DNA of 64,000 nt from Hordeum vulgare subsp. vulgare (taxonomy: Eukaryota > Streptophyta > Magnoliopsida > Poales > Poaceae), in contig NC_058523.1 in the NCBI RefSeq assembly GCF_904849725.1, positions 340,421,948 to 340,485,947 of the forward strand. Direction: 5' to 3'. Of this stretch, positions 23,401 to 34,359 are shown piece by piece. Each line of letters opens with the position of its first letter. Position 1 is the first letter of the stretch. The notes below the pieces were generated by a model. The model saw nothing but the letters and a program-made list of their open reading frames with translations. It did no database searches and was not told the origin of the DNA. A program made the position numbers and the translations under genes.

Positions 23401-25356
23401 CCAAGATCAACTCTCTAGTTGACAACTCCGTCAAACGAAGCACAGAATAAATCCTATGAAATAAACAAAAGGGCATCACGGTAAAATATCGCATGAACTT
23501 ACTTGCTCTAATGCTAAAAATAATTGCACAAAAAAATCCATGGGAATTTTCTACCCTGGAAACATATAAAATATGTGGGGTTTGCAACACAAAATAAAGC
23601 CGCACAAAAATGCGAGATAATAACCTATACACGGGAAAATAAACTACCGGCAATTCCTACACGTAAAAATACCAATGACCGCTCTAAAATACATGCCAAA
23701 ATGATTCCTAAAACATGGGCATTTCTAAAACGGCATTCGGGCAATACGGTCTAGCGCAAAAAAAATACGACGTCTATCTTATATAGACAGCACGGTAAAC
23801 AGTGCATTTGGCACGGCAAACCCCGTCAAACAAGCAAGTTGTAAAATCATGATCTACACAAAAATCTACTCAAGATACATATCTAAATCACTCCGATCCG
23901 ATACACGGTTAAAAAGATACGGGCAAAAGAAATTAACTAATATCCCTGAAATTAACTAAATCGCCGAAAGAAATTAAAACCTCCACGGGCCGAATTACAC
24001 CAGGGCCCGAACGCAATACAACTAAATATCGCCCGGGGCGAGGGATAATGGGCTCGGGGGTGCTCACCTCGTGGCCTCTTGGGCCAGCCTAGGTCGATGC
24101 TGGAGACCGAACGGGCCCACGGGAGGCGGCCTGGTCGAGGCGGCCTAGCTGGGCCGGCCTGATGCGGCCCACAACATGCGGCAGGGGAGCGACGCAGTCT
24201 ACGGGGGAGAGGCCGAGCGCCGTCCTTGCTCTCCCGATCTTGATCTGGTCGCGGCGGCGGCTGGTCCAGGAGATCCCAGCGGAACGACGCCGGGCGGCGG
24301 CTGCTGGCGACCTCCACGGCGGCGCAGGGACCCGACGAGGCACCCCCCAAACCGACGGCGAGCTAGGGAAGGAGGAGGCCTATGGCGGAGCAAAGGCTGC
24401 AGGGGCGGCCAGGGGCTCCTCGGGCGAGGGTTCTGGATCGGGGATCCGGTGGGTGCAGGGAGGCGAGGCTCCGGCGTGGCGGACGGAAGAAGGCGCGGCA
24501 CCCCGGGCAGGCGGCACGACAGCTCGGGGCTGCTTCCTCGGGCACGGTTGCTGGCCGGCGGCGCTAGCGGGGCTCGCAGGAGCAGGCGAGGCATGCAGCC
24601 ACGGGAGCTGGGCAAGCGGCGGCGACGCTGCTTCGGGTCCAGATGGGCTCGGGCGGGCCTCTCTCGGGCCCGAGCGGGCCTGGATCGAGGAGGGAGGAGG
24701 AACAGGCTCGGGTGGCGGCTGTCTGTTTGGGTGGCACGGAAAACGATGCAGTGACTAGGGTTTCCCTTAGGGGCAGTTTAGGGGTGTTTAAATAGGGAAG
24801 ACGGGCTAGGTTAGAGGGTATGTGGGGGTTTTTCGACCCTCCGATCGCGATCGTGCGGTCCGATCGGAGAGGCGGGCTAGGGTTAGCTGTGTAGAGTGAC
24901 ATCGTCCAAGAAGAGAGGGAAGTGGTGCGGCGCGGCAACGATTTTTAAAACACCGACAGACGTCCGACGGTAGACCGAATACGGTGCCGCTACGGTCGAC
25001 CGTTCGGGTACCAGACGGACTCCGATCGCGACGAAATTTGACAGGCGGCCTACCTATATATAAATAATACCGCACGACAAATTCCAGCTCAATCGGAGAA
25101 AGTTTTATACACGCTTTAAAAACAGAGTTACGACGGTGCCGCGGGCGCGTGCATGTGCGGTCGGGCTCAGAACGGACAACGACGAGAACCGGCAACTAAC
25201 AACGGATGCAAGTTTGGAAAACTGGCGGCAACGAAGACGCCGATGCAATGCACGTGATGTGCATGATGCGATGATGATGCGACAAAATAAAATAGACACC
25301 CGGCGAAAACGGAAAGAAAAGGGAATCTTCTAGAACGTCGGCATCGGGCTGTCACA
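20437..25356 (-). mobile_element. Solo LTR, 4.9 kb, Sukkula-like
   Basis: It begins TGTCACGCCCAAGATGCG and ends ATCGGGCTGTCACA, flanked by AAGAG at 20432-20436 and 25357-25361. No internal domain, primer site or polypurine tract is present, so it is a solo LTR. The likely sense strand is minus, because a TATA-like box and an AAACCCTAG leader motif read that way near 24.77-24.80 kb. Length and ends resemble the Triticeae Sukkula LTR (recalled, not searched). The stretch 24000-24770 is GC-rich with frames open on both strands, none with recognisable protein features; 22400-23900 is AT-rich and holds nothing I can name. Confidence 0.85.
24787..24795 (-). promoter_or_regulatory. Candidate TATA box in the Sukkula-like LTR
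   Basis: On the minus strand it reads CTATTTAAA, followed 30-35 bases downstream by GGGAAACCCTAGTC, a common context near grass transcription starts. Weak evidence by motif alone. Confidence 0.35.
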
Positions 25357-26119
25357 AAGAGCCCCTGTCGGCAGGGCATGGTTGGACCCACACAAGATGC
25401 ATCCCCCAAGATAATCAAGGCCTCGACAATCCTGCCTTGTCGGGAAGGTAACCAAGGCCACACCCATTTAGTGGGCGTGATGAAGTCACCAAGTAAAGGA
25501 CCTCGCCAAACCTCCCTTGCCGGGATAACAACCGAAGCCCCGGGCAAGCTTCCTTGCCGGGATGGAGACCCAAGGACCCAGCAAGCTACCTTGCCGGGAT
25601 GAGGGGGCTACTCACTGGAAGGCAACCGCCCTCGCCACAGTGCCACCGCCCCCCAAGTTCCCGCGCATTCCGCATGCGCCAGCGCAGTGTCTAGGTGTCG
25701 AAACACCTGGGCACGTGTCTTCATCAACACATTGCTGACAAGACAAGACATGCATTTAATGCACGTGACAGTGGTAGATGGATAAGCACCGCCCTAGGTT
25801 CACTGTAACATCTCATGAACCTATCACCGAGCACTGTAGGTGACCCCTTTGTCTATAAAAGAAGGCCCTTAGCTCATTCACAAGGAGTTAGACTGTTTGG
25901 ACATTGGCCGAGAAGAAGGTTGTCAACGGTCACTGTAACAATCAACAACAAAACGCTAAATACGACCAGATAAGCAAGACGTACGGTTTTACGTGTAAGC
26001 GGCCCGAACCTGGGTAAAAAGGCTTGTCGGGTGCTAATCGTTAGTTCTTCTCTTGACGTCACCTTTCCCGCCCTACAATCACAAGGGTTTCACATTGATT
26101 CCCATAGGTGTCGACCTAG

Positions 26120-26999
26120 CATTGCCGCTCCTTGCCGCGTTGAGTGCAACCATGGAAATCGCCAAGCGCAGCTTGAGACGAAATCGGGTGCTACGTAGCC
26201 GATTGCTCTGTTGATCAGGTTCGCAACTGTTTGAAGGCGCTCTGTGGCCATTCAGGATGTTTGAACGAGTTCGAAACAAAGACAAGGTGCACTGATCTTT
26301 GGAAACCTCCCAGTATGCGCAAACTCCAGACACAAAGATTGGAAACTTTCAAATGGGAAGCAGAGAGTCTATGTACTTCAGATCTGAATCTTAAACTTAA
26401 AAACTTATCTACTCACGCCACGGTTGCATGTCGCTTGAATCTTTTGTCGGGCGTCGGATCCCTCGGCAAGCAGGGAATCACCACTCCCGATGGATTTTTC
26501 CTCCAGCAAAGTCTTCTTGCTAACGGTCCACGGCCGTCATTTGGAGGAAAAGCTGGCCAGGGTGTAACTCCTTGGCTTTTCTCTTGCTATGTTGTGCCTG
26601 CGGAGCCCCCGAGTGTGTCTTTGGGTGACGAAGCAACGCTCTTAGGGGCGCAACACTCACACTGGAGTGCACGCCGGGGCTTCGGGACCGTCTGGCGCAT
26701 CCTCAACGACTATACATCGCTCCGTAGAGGTGCGTCTGCCGGAGTATGCGCCGGGGCCTCTGTGAAGCACCCAGGCGATCCCTCGATAGCTGCGCATTGG
26801 CCCCGAGCGACGCATCGGCCTGACAGCACTGCCCTTGGAACCTCCGCCTCCCTGCCCCGCGCGTGCGCGTAGCGACGCACTCGCGTGGGCCTTGGGAAGC
26901 CATAGCAGAACAGAGCGCCCGCCGCGGTACCCCGTTTTCGGTGCTGAACTTGCTCTGATTCATGCACAACTCCGCACCCCCTACCTGGCGCGCCAAAGA
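26120..26999 (-). other. Inverted 5' leader/gag-proximal segment of a B-family element
   Basis: Read on the minus strand this 880-bp stretch follows the LTR at 27000-27826 and starts with a primer-binding site, so it is the 5' internal region of a B-family element lying opposite to element B. It has no long frame that I can assign; gag is not recognisable. It joins the plus-strand 5' LTR of B at 26119/26120 with the short repeated motif TTGCCG on both sides of the junction. Confidence 0.55.
26978..26995 (-). other. Primer-binding site of the inverted B-family segment
   Basis: The minus strand reads TGGCGCGCCAGGTAGGGG a few bases after the LTR end at 27000. This sequence follows the LTR in many grass Gypsy elements and marks the primer site. 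Element B's own plus-strand 5' LTR lacks it. Confidence 0.65.
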
Positions 27000-27826
27000 T
27001 GTCGACAATGCAAGGTCGACACCTATGGAATCAACATGAAACCCTTGTGATCATAGGGCGGGAAAGGTAACGTCAAGAGAAGAACTAACGATCAGCACCC
27101 GGCAAGCCTTTTTACCCACGTTTGGGCCGCTTACGCGTAAAACCCTATGTCCTGCTTGTCTGGTCATATTAAGCATTTTGTTGTTGATTTTTATAGTGAC
27201 CGTTGATAACCTTCTTCTGGGCCAATGTCCAAAGAGTCTAACCCCTTGTGAATGAGCTAAGGGCCTCCTTATATAGGCAAAGAGGGCACCTACAGTGCTC
27301 GGTGGTAGGTTCACGAGAAGTTACAGTGAACCTAGGACGGTGCTTATCCATCTACCGCTGTCAGGTGCATTAAATGCACATCTTGTCCTTGTCAGCAATG
27401 TGCTGGTGAAGACACGTGCCCAGGTGTTTCGACACCTGGACGTTGCGCTGGCGCATGCGGAATGCGCTGGAATTTGGGGGCGATGGCAATGTGGTGAGGG
27501 AGGCCGCCCTCTAGTGCCTAGCCCCATCATCCCGGCAAGGGAGCTTGCCGGGGCCTTGGGTCTTCCTCCCGGCAAAGAAGCTTGCCGGGGGCTTCGATTC
27601 TCATCCCGGCAAGGGAGGCTTGCTGAGGTCCTGTACTTGGTGAGTTCATCACACCCACTAAATGGGCCTGGCCTTGGTTATCTTCCCGGCAAGGCAGGCT
27701 TGCCGAGGCCTTGATTATCTTGAGGGATGCATCTGTCTGGGTCCAGCCATGCCCTACCGGCAGGGGCTCTTTGCGCCCGTGCACAAGGCTGGGGCACTAG
27801 GGACCCCAGTCTTTAATGCACCGACA
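27000..27826 (-). repeat. Inverted LTR of the B family
   Basis: The plus strand runs TGTCGACAATGCAAGG to GCACCGACA, the reverse complement of the B LTR (827 bp). It is flanked on its 5' side (27827 onward) by sequence that matches the internal 3' end of B, and on its 3' side by the primer site. It therefore has internal sequence on both sides, as in a tandem or one-LTR junction. No TSD is attached to it. Confidence 0.85.
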
Positions 27827-28308
27827 GGAGCCCCCAGGCCTGGGCCACACATGTGTGCGAAGCGTTGTTGGGCCAGGACCAAAGAGGTGCACGGGCCTTC
27901 ATGGCTGGATCTGCTGGCGGTTGCTTTTCCTCACGCTGTGCATCAGATGCGCGAAGTGGGTGGTCGTGCGCGGAGTGGCATCTCCGCCTCCTTAAATGCC
28001 CCTGCCATGCGCATGGCATGCGCAGTTATGAATGGACAGGTGGCAAGACGTGGCCTTGAAAAGCGTAGTAGTGCCTGGGCCCGCCCGTGCATGCATTAGT
28101 GCAACACGGAGGTTCTCTGTTCGCCCATAAAGTTGAGCGATTGGGCGAGAAGGGTGGTGGCTTTTGGAGCATGGGAGGCTAGCCCCCGCGCCCCTTCTAT
28201 AAATTGGGAGGGTTTTGCGAGGGGTTTTGCTCACCCAACTCCCTCTAAATCCACCAACTCCTCAACCTTGGTCTTCAGGATCTCCTTCTGTCTGTAGGTG
28301 GTGCTCGC
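27827..28308 (-). other. Inverted 3' internal end of a B-family element with antisense-ORF upstream region
   Basis: The first 150 bp match the reverse complement of 58430-58587, next to B's 3' LTR, including the polypurine-type GGGGGCTCC. Further on it diverges and contains GC-rich text with a TATA box at 28198 pointing into the antisense gene (plus strand here). Element C interrupts it at 28309, and the text resumes at 37741 (TSD CTCGC). Confidence 0.6.
28198..28204 (+). promoter_or_regulatory. Candidate TATA box for the Tat antisense ORF (inverted copy)
   Basis: TATAAAT in CCTTCTATAAATTGGG, followed by a C/T-rich leader with CTCACCCAACTCCC. It lies between the LTR and the antisense ORF start and would drive transcription toward pol, opposite to the LTR promoter. 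Confidence 0.45.
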
Positions 28309-29718
28309 TGATACGTCTCCGTCGTATCTACTTTTCCGAACTCTTTTGCCCTTGTTTTGGACTCTAATTTGCATGATTTGAATGGAACTAACCCGGACTA
28401 ACGATGTTTTCAGCAGAATTGCCATGGTGTTGTTTTTGCGTAGAAATAAAAATTCTCGGAATGACCAGAAAATTTACGGAGATTTTTTGTGGGATTTATG
28501 AAAACTACTGGCGCAAGAATCAGCGGAGGGAGTGGAGCCGTGTGACCACAAGCCCACCAGGCGCAGGCCCCCCCTTGGTCGCGCCTGGCAGGCTTGTGGG
28601 GCCCACGAAGCTCCACCGCCTCTCAATCCAGCTCTACATAGTCCATTTCGTCCGGAAAAAATCAAGGAGAAGAGTTCATCATGTTTTACGATACGGAGGC
28701 GCCGCCACCTCCTGTTCTTCATCTGGAGGGCAGATCTGGAGTCCGTTCTGGGCTCCGGAGAGGGGAGATCATCGCCATCGTCATCACCAACCTTCCTTCA
28801 TTGCCAATTCCATGATGCTCTTCACCGTTCGTGAGTAATCTCATCGTAGGCTTGCTGGACGGTGATGTGTTGGATGAGATCTATCATGTAATCGAGTTAG
28901 TTTTGACGGGGATTGATCCCTAGTATCCACTATGTTCTGAGATTGATGTTGCTACTACTTTGCCATGCTTAATGCTTGTCACTAGGGCCCGAGTGCCATG
29001 ATTTCAGATCTGAACCTATTATATAGTCACCAATATATGTGTGTTTTAGATCCTATCTTGCAAGTTGTAGTCACCTACTATGTGTTATGACCCGGCAACC
29101 CCGGAGTGACAATAGCCGGAACCACTCCCGGAGATGACCATAGTATGAGGAGTTCATGTATTCACCGAGTGTTAATGCATTGGTCCGGTTCTTTATTAAA
29201 AGGAGAACCTTAATATCCCGTAGTTTCCATTAGGACCCCGCTGCCACGGGAGGGATGGACAATATATGTCATGCAAGTTCTTTTCCCTAAGCACGTATGA
29301 CTACATATGGAATACATGCCTACATTAGGATGACGAACGGGAGCTAGTTACTTATCTCTCCGTGTTATAACTGTTACATGATGAATAGCATCCGGCATAA
29401 TCATCCGTCACCGATCCAATGCCTACGAGTCTTTTCCTACTGGTCCTTGTTATGTTACTTTGCCACTACTCCTGTCATTGCTGCTACTGTTACTCTGTTG
29501 CTACTACTGTTACTTTGCTGCTACTGGTTACTGTTGCTACTGCTGCTATCACCCTACTTTGCTACTGATACTAAATCTTTCAGGTGTGGTTGAATTGACA
29601 ACTCAACTGCTAATAGTTGAGAATATTCTTTGGCTTCCCCTTGAGTCGAATCAATAAATTTGGGTTGAATACTCTACCCTCGAAAACTGTTGCGATCCCC
29701 TATACTTGTGGGTTATCA
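28309..29718 (+). repeat. 5' LTR of element C
   Basis: 1410 bp with TG...CA ends. It contains an imperfect hairpin (arms 28546-28564 and 28581-28599) just upstream of the promoter area, and a CTG/CTA/GTTACT-rich low-complexity stretch near 29470-29560. Confidence 0.92.
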
Positions 29719-29729
29719 AGACCTTTTTC

Positions 29730-29747
29730 TGGTGCCGTTGCCGGGGA
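29730..29747 (+). other. Primer-binding site of element C (tRNA-Asp)
   Basis: TGGTGCCGTTGCCGGGGA, one base different from the complement of the tRNA-Asp 3' end, lies 11 bp after the LTR. Confidence 0.85.
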
Positions 29748-29797
29748 GGCACAGCAATATTTTCTGAGTCACTTGGGATTTACGTCTGTTGATCACT

Positions 29798-32556
29798 ATG
29801 AGGAATCCGATAGATCCAAGAACTGAAGTCCTGCACTCAACTACGAGGACAGGTAAGGAACTGCCATCTAGCTCTGCACTTGATTCACCTTCAGTTATGA
29901 GTAAGTTTGCGACACCGCCTCCTGCTAGAAATCTTGATATGTCGCATGTGCTTGATGATGCTACTTCTGCTGCCCATGATGCTTATGATGATGATATGCT
30001 AGATACTACTTTGCCTGATGATGTTATGCTTGATACTGCTATGCCACTAGGTGCATTCCTTGATGCACAAATTGCTAGAGTTGCTGCTAGATGTGATGAT
30101 ACTTCTGAAACTGTTGATACTATTGAAGTAGAACCTGCTATTTTGCCTGCTAGAACTAGCTCTCCTAGAAATGAATTGCCTGATATGCCTGAGCGTTATG
30201 TTATGGAGGGAGAGATAGCTGAGGATTTTCTTGCGTGTAAGGATAGCTATTATGTTGAGAAATTACTGCTCAAGTGGAAAGAAAAATCTTTGAACGCTAG
30301 GATGAAATACGACCCGAAGTTTGCTACTTCGCCTATTTTTGTGACCGATAAGGATTATGAATTCTCTGTCGACCCTGAGTTAATCACTCTGGTCGAATCT
30401 GATCCTTTTCACGGTTATGAGTCTGAAACGGTTGTAGCCCATCTTACCAAACTGCACGATATAGCCACCCTATTCACGAGTGAGGAAAAGATCTGCCACT
30501 ATTATATCCTCAAGTTGTTTCCTTTCTCGCTAAAGGATGATGCTAAGACCTGGTTCACTTCTCTTGCTCCTGGTTGTGTACGTAGCCCCCAGGATATGGT
30601 CTACTACTTCTCTGAAAAATATTTCCCTGCCCATAAGAAGCAAGCTGCCTTGCAGGAAATATATAACTTTGCTCAAGCTGGAGAAGAGAGTCTCCCACAA
30701 GCTTGGGGGAGGCTCGTCCAGCTACTGAATGCTTTGCCTGATCACCCTCTTGAGAAGAATGAAATACTTGATATCTTCTATAATGGACTTACCGATGCTT
30801 CTAGAGACCACCTAGATAGTTGTGTTGGTTATGTTTTTAGGGAACGAACCGTAGAACAAGCTGAGATCCTATTGAATAACATCTTGTGCAATGAGAATGC
30901 TTGGACTATTCCCGAACCACCTCCTAAGCCAACTCCAAAGAAAAGAGGTATTCTATTCATCAGTCCTGAAGATATGCAAGAAGCTAAGAAATCTATGCGA
31001 GAGAAAGGCATTAAATCTGAAGATGTCAAAAATCTACCACCTATCGAAGAGATCCATGGTCTTGATAACCCGATACAGGTAGTAGAAGTAAATTCTCTGC
31101 GTAGGTTTGATGAGAGTGATATTCCTTTTGATAAACCTGCTAGCTTATGCCTGGATGAATTTGATAACTTTGTTGCCAAACAACAGAGTTTCAATGATTA
31201 TGTTAGCAGACAATTGGAACAGAATGCTCATATGCTTAGCCATTTAAGTGCTTGTGTGGACAGAAATGTCAATGATCTTAAGCTCATGAGTAAACATGCC
31301 TCTATGGTTACTACTCAAGTAGAACAAGTACTTAAGACTCAGAATGACTTGCTCAATGAGTTGAATGACAATTCTGTCAGAGTAGTTACTAGAGGCGGTA
31401 GAATGACTCGGGAACCTTTGTATCCTGAGGGTCATCCGAAAAGAATTGAACAAGATTCTCAAGGAGTTAGCACTGATGCACCTAGTAATTCTAGAAAGAA
31501 GAAGAAATATGATAGGAATTTGCACGCTAGCAACCCAGATGCTGATACACCTGAAAGTCCAAACGATGTCTCTGTCTCTGATGCTGAAACACAATCTGTT
31601 GATGAACATGAGCCTAATGATAATATCAATAGTGTTGTTCATGTTGATGCTCAACCTAGCAATGATAAGGATGTGGAGATTGAACCTGTTGATCTTGATA
31701 ACCCACAGCCTAAGAATAGAAGATACGATAAGAATGACTTCGCTGCTAGGAAGCATGGTAAAGAAAGGGAACCATGGGTTCAGAAACCCATGCCCTTTCC
31801 TCCCAAACCATCCAAGAAAAAGGATGATGAGGATTTTGAGCGATTTGTTGAAATGATTAGACCTATCTTTCTGCAAATGCGTTTGACAGATATGCTCAAA
31901 ATGTCTCTGTATGCTAAGTACATGAAAGACATTGTGACTAATAAGAGGAGGATACCTGAGGTTGAGATTTCCACCATGATTGCTAATTATACCTTCAAGG
32001 GTGGAACTCCTAAGAAACTAGGTGATCCCGGTGTGCCCACTATACCTTGCTCCATTAAAGGCAACTACGTTAGAACTGCGTTATGCGACCTTGGAGCCGG
32101 TGTTAGTGTTATGCCTCTCTCTCTCTTTATCGTAGACTTGAACTGGATAAGTTGACACCCACTGAAATCTCTCCGCAAATGGCCGACAAATCAACTGCTT
32201 TCCCTATCGGCATTTGCGAGGATGTGCCTGTTGTGGTTGCTAATGTCACTATCTTAACAGACTTGGTTATCTTGGATATTCCCGAGGACGATGCCATGGC
32301 AGTCATCCTTGGAAGACCCTTTTTAAACACCGCAGGGGCTGTTATAGATTGCAACAAAGGCAATGTCACTTTCCATGTCAACGGTAATGATCATATGATG
32401 CACTTTCTGAAGAAACAATATCGAGTACATTGCATCAATGCTATCGAAAAAACTTCATCGATTCTTATTGGGAGCTTTGAATGCCCTATTCCTCCTGTTA
32501 AGATGAAGTATGATTTGCTTGTTGGGGAGATACACATCCCCATTGAGGTGACGTAG
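29798..32556 (+). pseudogene. gag: Element C gag-protease
   Basis: The ATG at 29798 (MRNPIDPRTEV) follows the primer site. One frame is open for about 785 codons to 32155. The N-terminal third is acidic with Asp/Ala/Thr-rich repeats. The centre (about 30290-30880) is a retrotransposon gag domain with segments such as FPFSLKDDAKTWF and ESLPQAWGRL. The next part is charged, with coiled-coil and Lys/Arg stretches (SRKKKKYDRN). An aspartic protease starts near 32080 with ALCDLGAGVSVMP (Asp at 32087). A frameshift in the CT-repeat at about 32115-32130 breaks the protease; its remainder is open in the next frame to the TAG at 32554-32556 (LGRPFLNTAGAVIDC). There is no zinc knuckle, as often in Athila. 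Only this one lesion is visible, so it was intact until recently. Confidence 0.88.
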
Positions 32557-33337
32557 TGACTATTCAAAAATTCTCCGTCTTCTTTTGCGATTCGAAAAGG
32601 TTTGTCGAGGAGACTTGATCAACCTCATTGACGGACTTCTTTCGGCGACCATGAGATGGATGAATCGAGGAGTCACAAACCTCTGTTCCGACCTTTCACC
32701 TTCGGTTGCTTAGAAGAAAAATGATAGGTTTAGTTTAGTTTTCCCTGTTTTCTGTTTTAGCGTCCGGTAGAAAAGTACCCCGAAAATAAAAGTTCTCCGA
32801 ACGTCCTGAAAATCAAGTATGATTGTTTCTAGAATTTTCAAAAAATATTGAGACGAAGAGCTAGTCTAGGGGCTGCAGCTGTGGGCCACAAGCCCTGGAG
32901 GCGCGGGAACCCCCCTGGTCGCGCCTACCTAGCTTGTGGGGCCCACGTGCACCCCCTCCACTCATTCTAGCTCTCATCCACTTCTCCTACCTCTAGAAAA
33001 AATCGTTTCGCAGCTCAAACCCGTGTTCTTGATCCTCTTGCTGGGATTTTCGATCTCCTTGCTCAAAACACCATTCTCCGAACTATTTTGGGGAAATTAC
33101 TCCTTGGTAAGTGACTCCTCCATTGGTCCAATTAGTTTTTGCTCTAGTGCGTTATACTTCACGTATTTTTGCTGCCTTCGTGACCATGTTCTTGAGCTTT
33201 GCATGCTAATTTTAGCTAGCCCCAAGTAGTTTTGATGCGTAATATGGCCTCCAGGCACTTGTTGGAGTAGTTGCTACGAGTTTAGTTGAGCCTTGTTCAA
33301 TTTTCCTTTGGGTCACTGAAAATTTCAGAAAAGGAAG
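32557..33337 (+). promoter_or_regulatory. Element C internal region with LTR-like (U3) promoter block
   Basis: This non-coding stretch separates gag-protease from ORF2. Between 32783 and 33000 it parallels the LTR at 28444-28660: an AAATAAAAGTTCTC...GAAAAT block (32783-32814 against 28444-28475), then an imperfect hairpin with the same CCACAAGCC and GGCGC arms (32886-32904 and 32921-32939), then GGGGCCCAC, a C-rich stretch, CTCTCATCC and AAAAAATCG in the same order. It therefore looks like a diverged duplicate of the LTR promoter placed upstream of ORF2. Confidence 0.55.
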
Positions 33338-34359
33338 ATGTTCAGGAGAAACTATCATGGTGGTTCCTCAAGCAAGAGAGGTCCCCGTCTTACGATTCGG
33401 GAGCTCGATCCTTACCAACCAAGGGACGCATAGGTACAACCATGTGAATGGCCTTCTGATGAATTCATGATTGAGGCAGGTTTCAAAGACGAGTTTGATA
33501 CACTTGTTCACAACGTCGGACTCGAAGAATTCATCTTCGATAAATGTCAACAGTATGTTGCTCTCACTGCCTCTTTTGTTCGTAGATTCAAATTTTTAGC
33601 TGGCCGTGACACATCTGTACTGTTTGATCTCTATGACAAATCGTATACCATGGATTTAGAGGATTTCAATAGAATTTGCAAGATACCTATTTGGGGTAGT
33701 CTCAATGACCCTCCTAAATCCTCGGTTAGAGATTTTTTCTCTGGTATAACTGTTGGAGAAACTAGAGATATTAAGTAGGCTACCATGGGGAGCATTCATT
33801 TTCCTGCCTTGCATTACTTTGCCCTCTTCATAGGAAGATGCATTAATGGCAAGATTGAGCATTGTCACCTCTGCGCACCCGACCTTAGTATTCTTAAGAG
33901 CGCAGTAACGGGTGATAGAAGTTTCAACATGGGAGCTATAATGGCAAGGAGGCTGAATAATAATGCTAATGAAGGGGATTTCTTTGGTGGGATCTATGCC
34001 ACTCGCATAGCAAAATTTCTTGGAGTACCCATCCGCGAAGGAGATCCCCCGCTCCATACAGCTTTCCTTGACCGCGTCGCTTTGACACGCTACCAGTTCC
34101 TTGAGAGGGATGATGAATCCTCCTATACCATTTAATATTTAACCAGCAGTGTGTTTTCCATATTACCCTTCCTGCTCCTGCCTTCTTTAACTTTCAGGTA
34201 AAACGTAGATATTACATAACTAGAGGAGAAGGAGAGGAGTATGAGAGGGAGGCAAAGGTTGCTCGTCTTCGTGAGGCAGCTATTTAGGCAGTGGCTGCAG
34301 CGCTCTCGTACAACCCCCATAACGATTTTGGGTGTCGCCCGGACCATCCTTGGGAGTAG
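33338..34359 (+). pseudogene. Element C second ORF (Athila extra ORF)
   Basis: The ATG at 33338 starts MFRRNYHGG. In the same frame a TAG near 33431, a TAG at 33776-33778 and a TAA at 34133-34135 interrupt otherwise continuous text. After a frame change, similarity continues to a TAG at 34357-34359. Recognisable segments are PSDEFMIEAGFKDEFD, SYTMDLEDFNRICKIP, SIHFPALHYFALFIGRC and GDFFGGIYATRIAKFLGV. This is the second ORF carried by Athila-group grass elements. Two of the stops fit CAG to TAG changes. I see no signal peptide or transmembrane segment, so an envelope role is unsupported. Function unknown. Confidence 0.75.

Larger units (their letters stand above)
20377..26119 (+). repeat. 5' LTR of element B, interrupted by a solo LTR
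   Basis: Bases 20377-20436 plus 25362-26119 together match the 3' LTR at 58588-59417. The last three bases expected (ACA) are missing at the junction with the inverted segment at 26120. Four GGCAAG/CTTGCC inverted repeats lie in 25408-25600. A TATA-like CTATAAAAGAAGG is near 25853. Confidence 0.8.

Noticed and set aside
24162..24758. GC-rich open frames on both strands inside the Sukkula-like LTR
   Set aside because: Gly/Arg/Ala-rich translations with overlapping frames on both strands and no recognisable motif; they result from high GC content inside a solo LTR.
29789..29797. Gag start of element C at 29789
   Set aside because: That codon is TTG; the first ATG in frame is at 29798.
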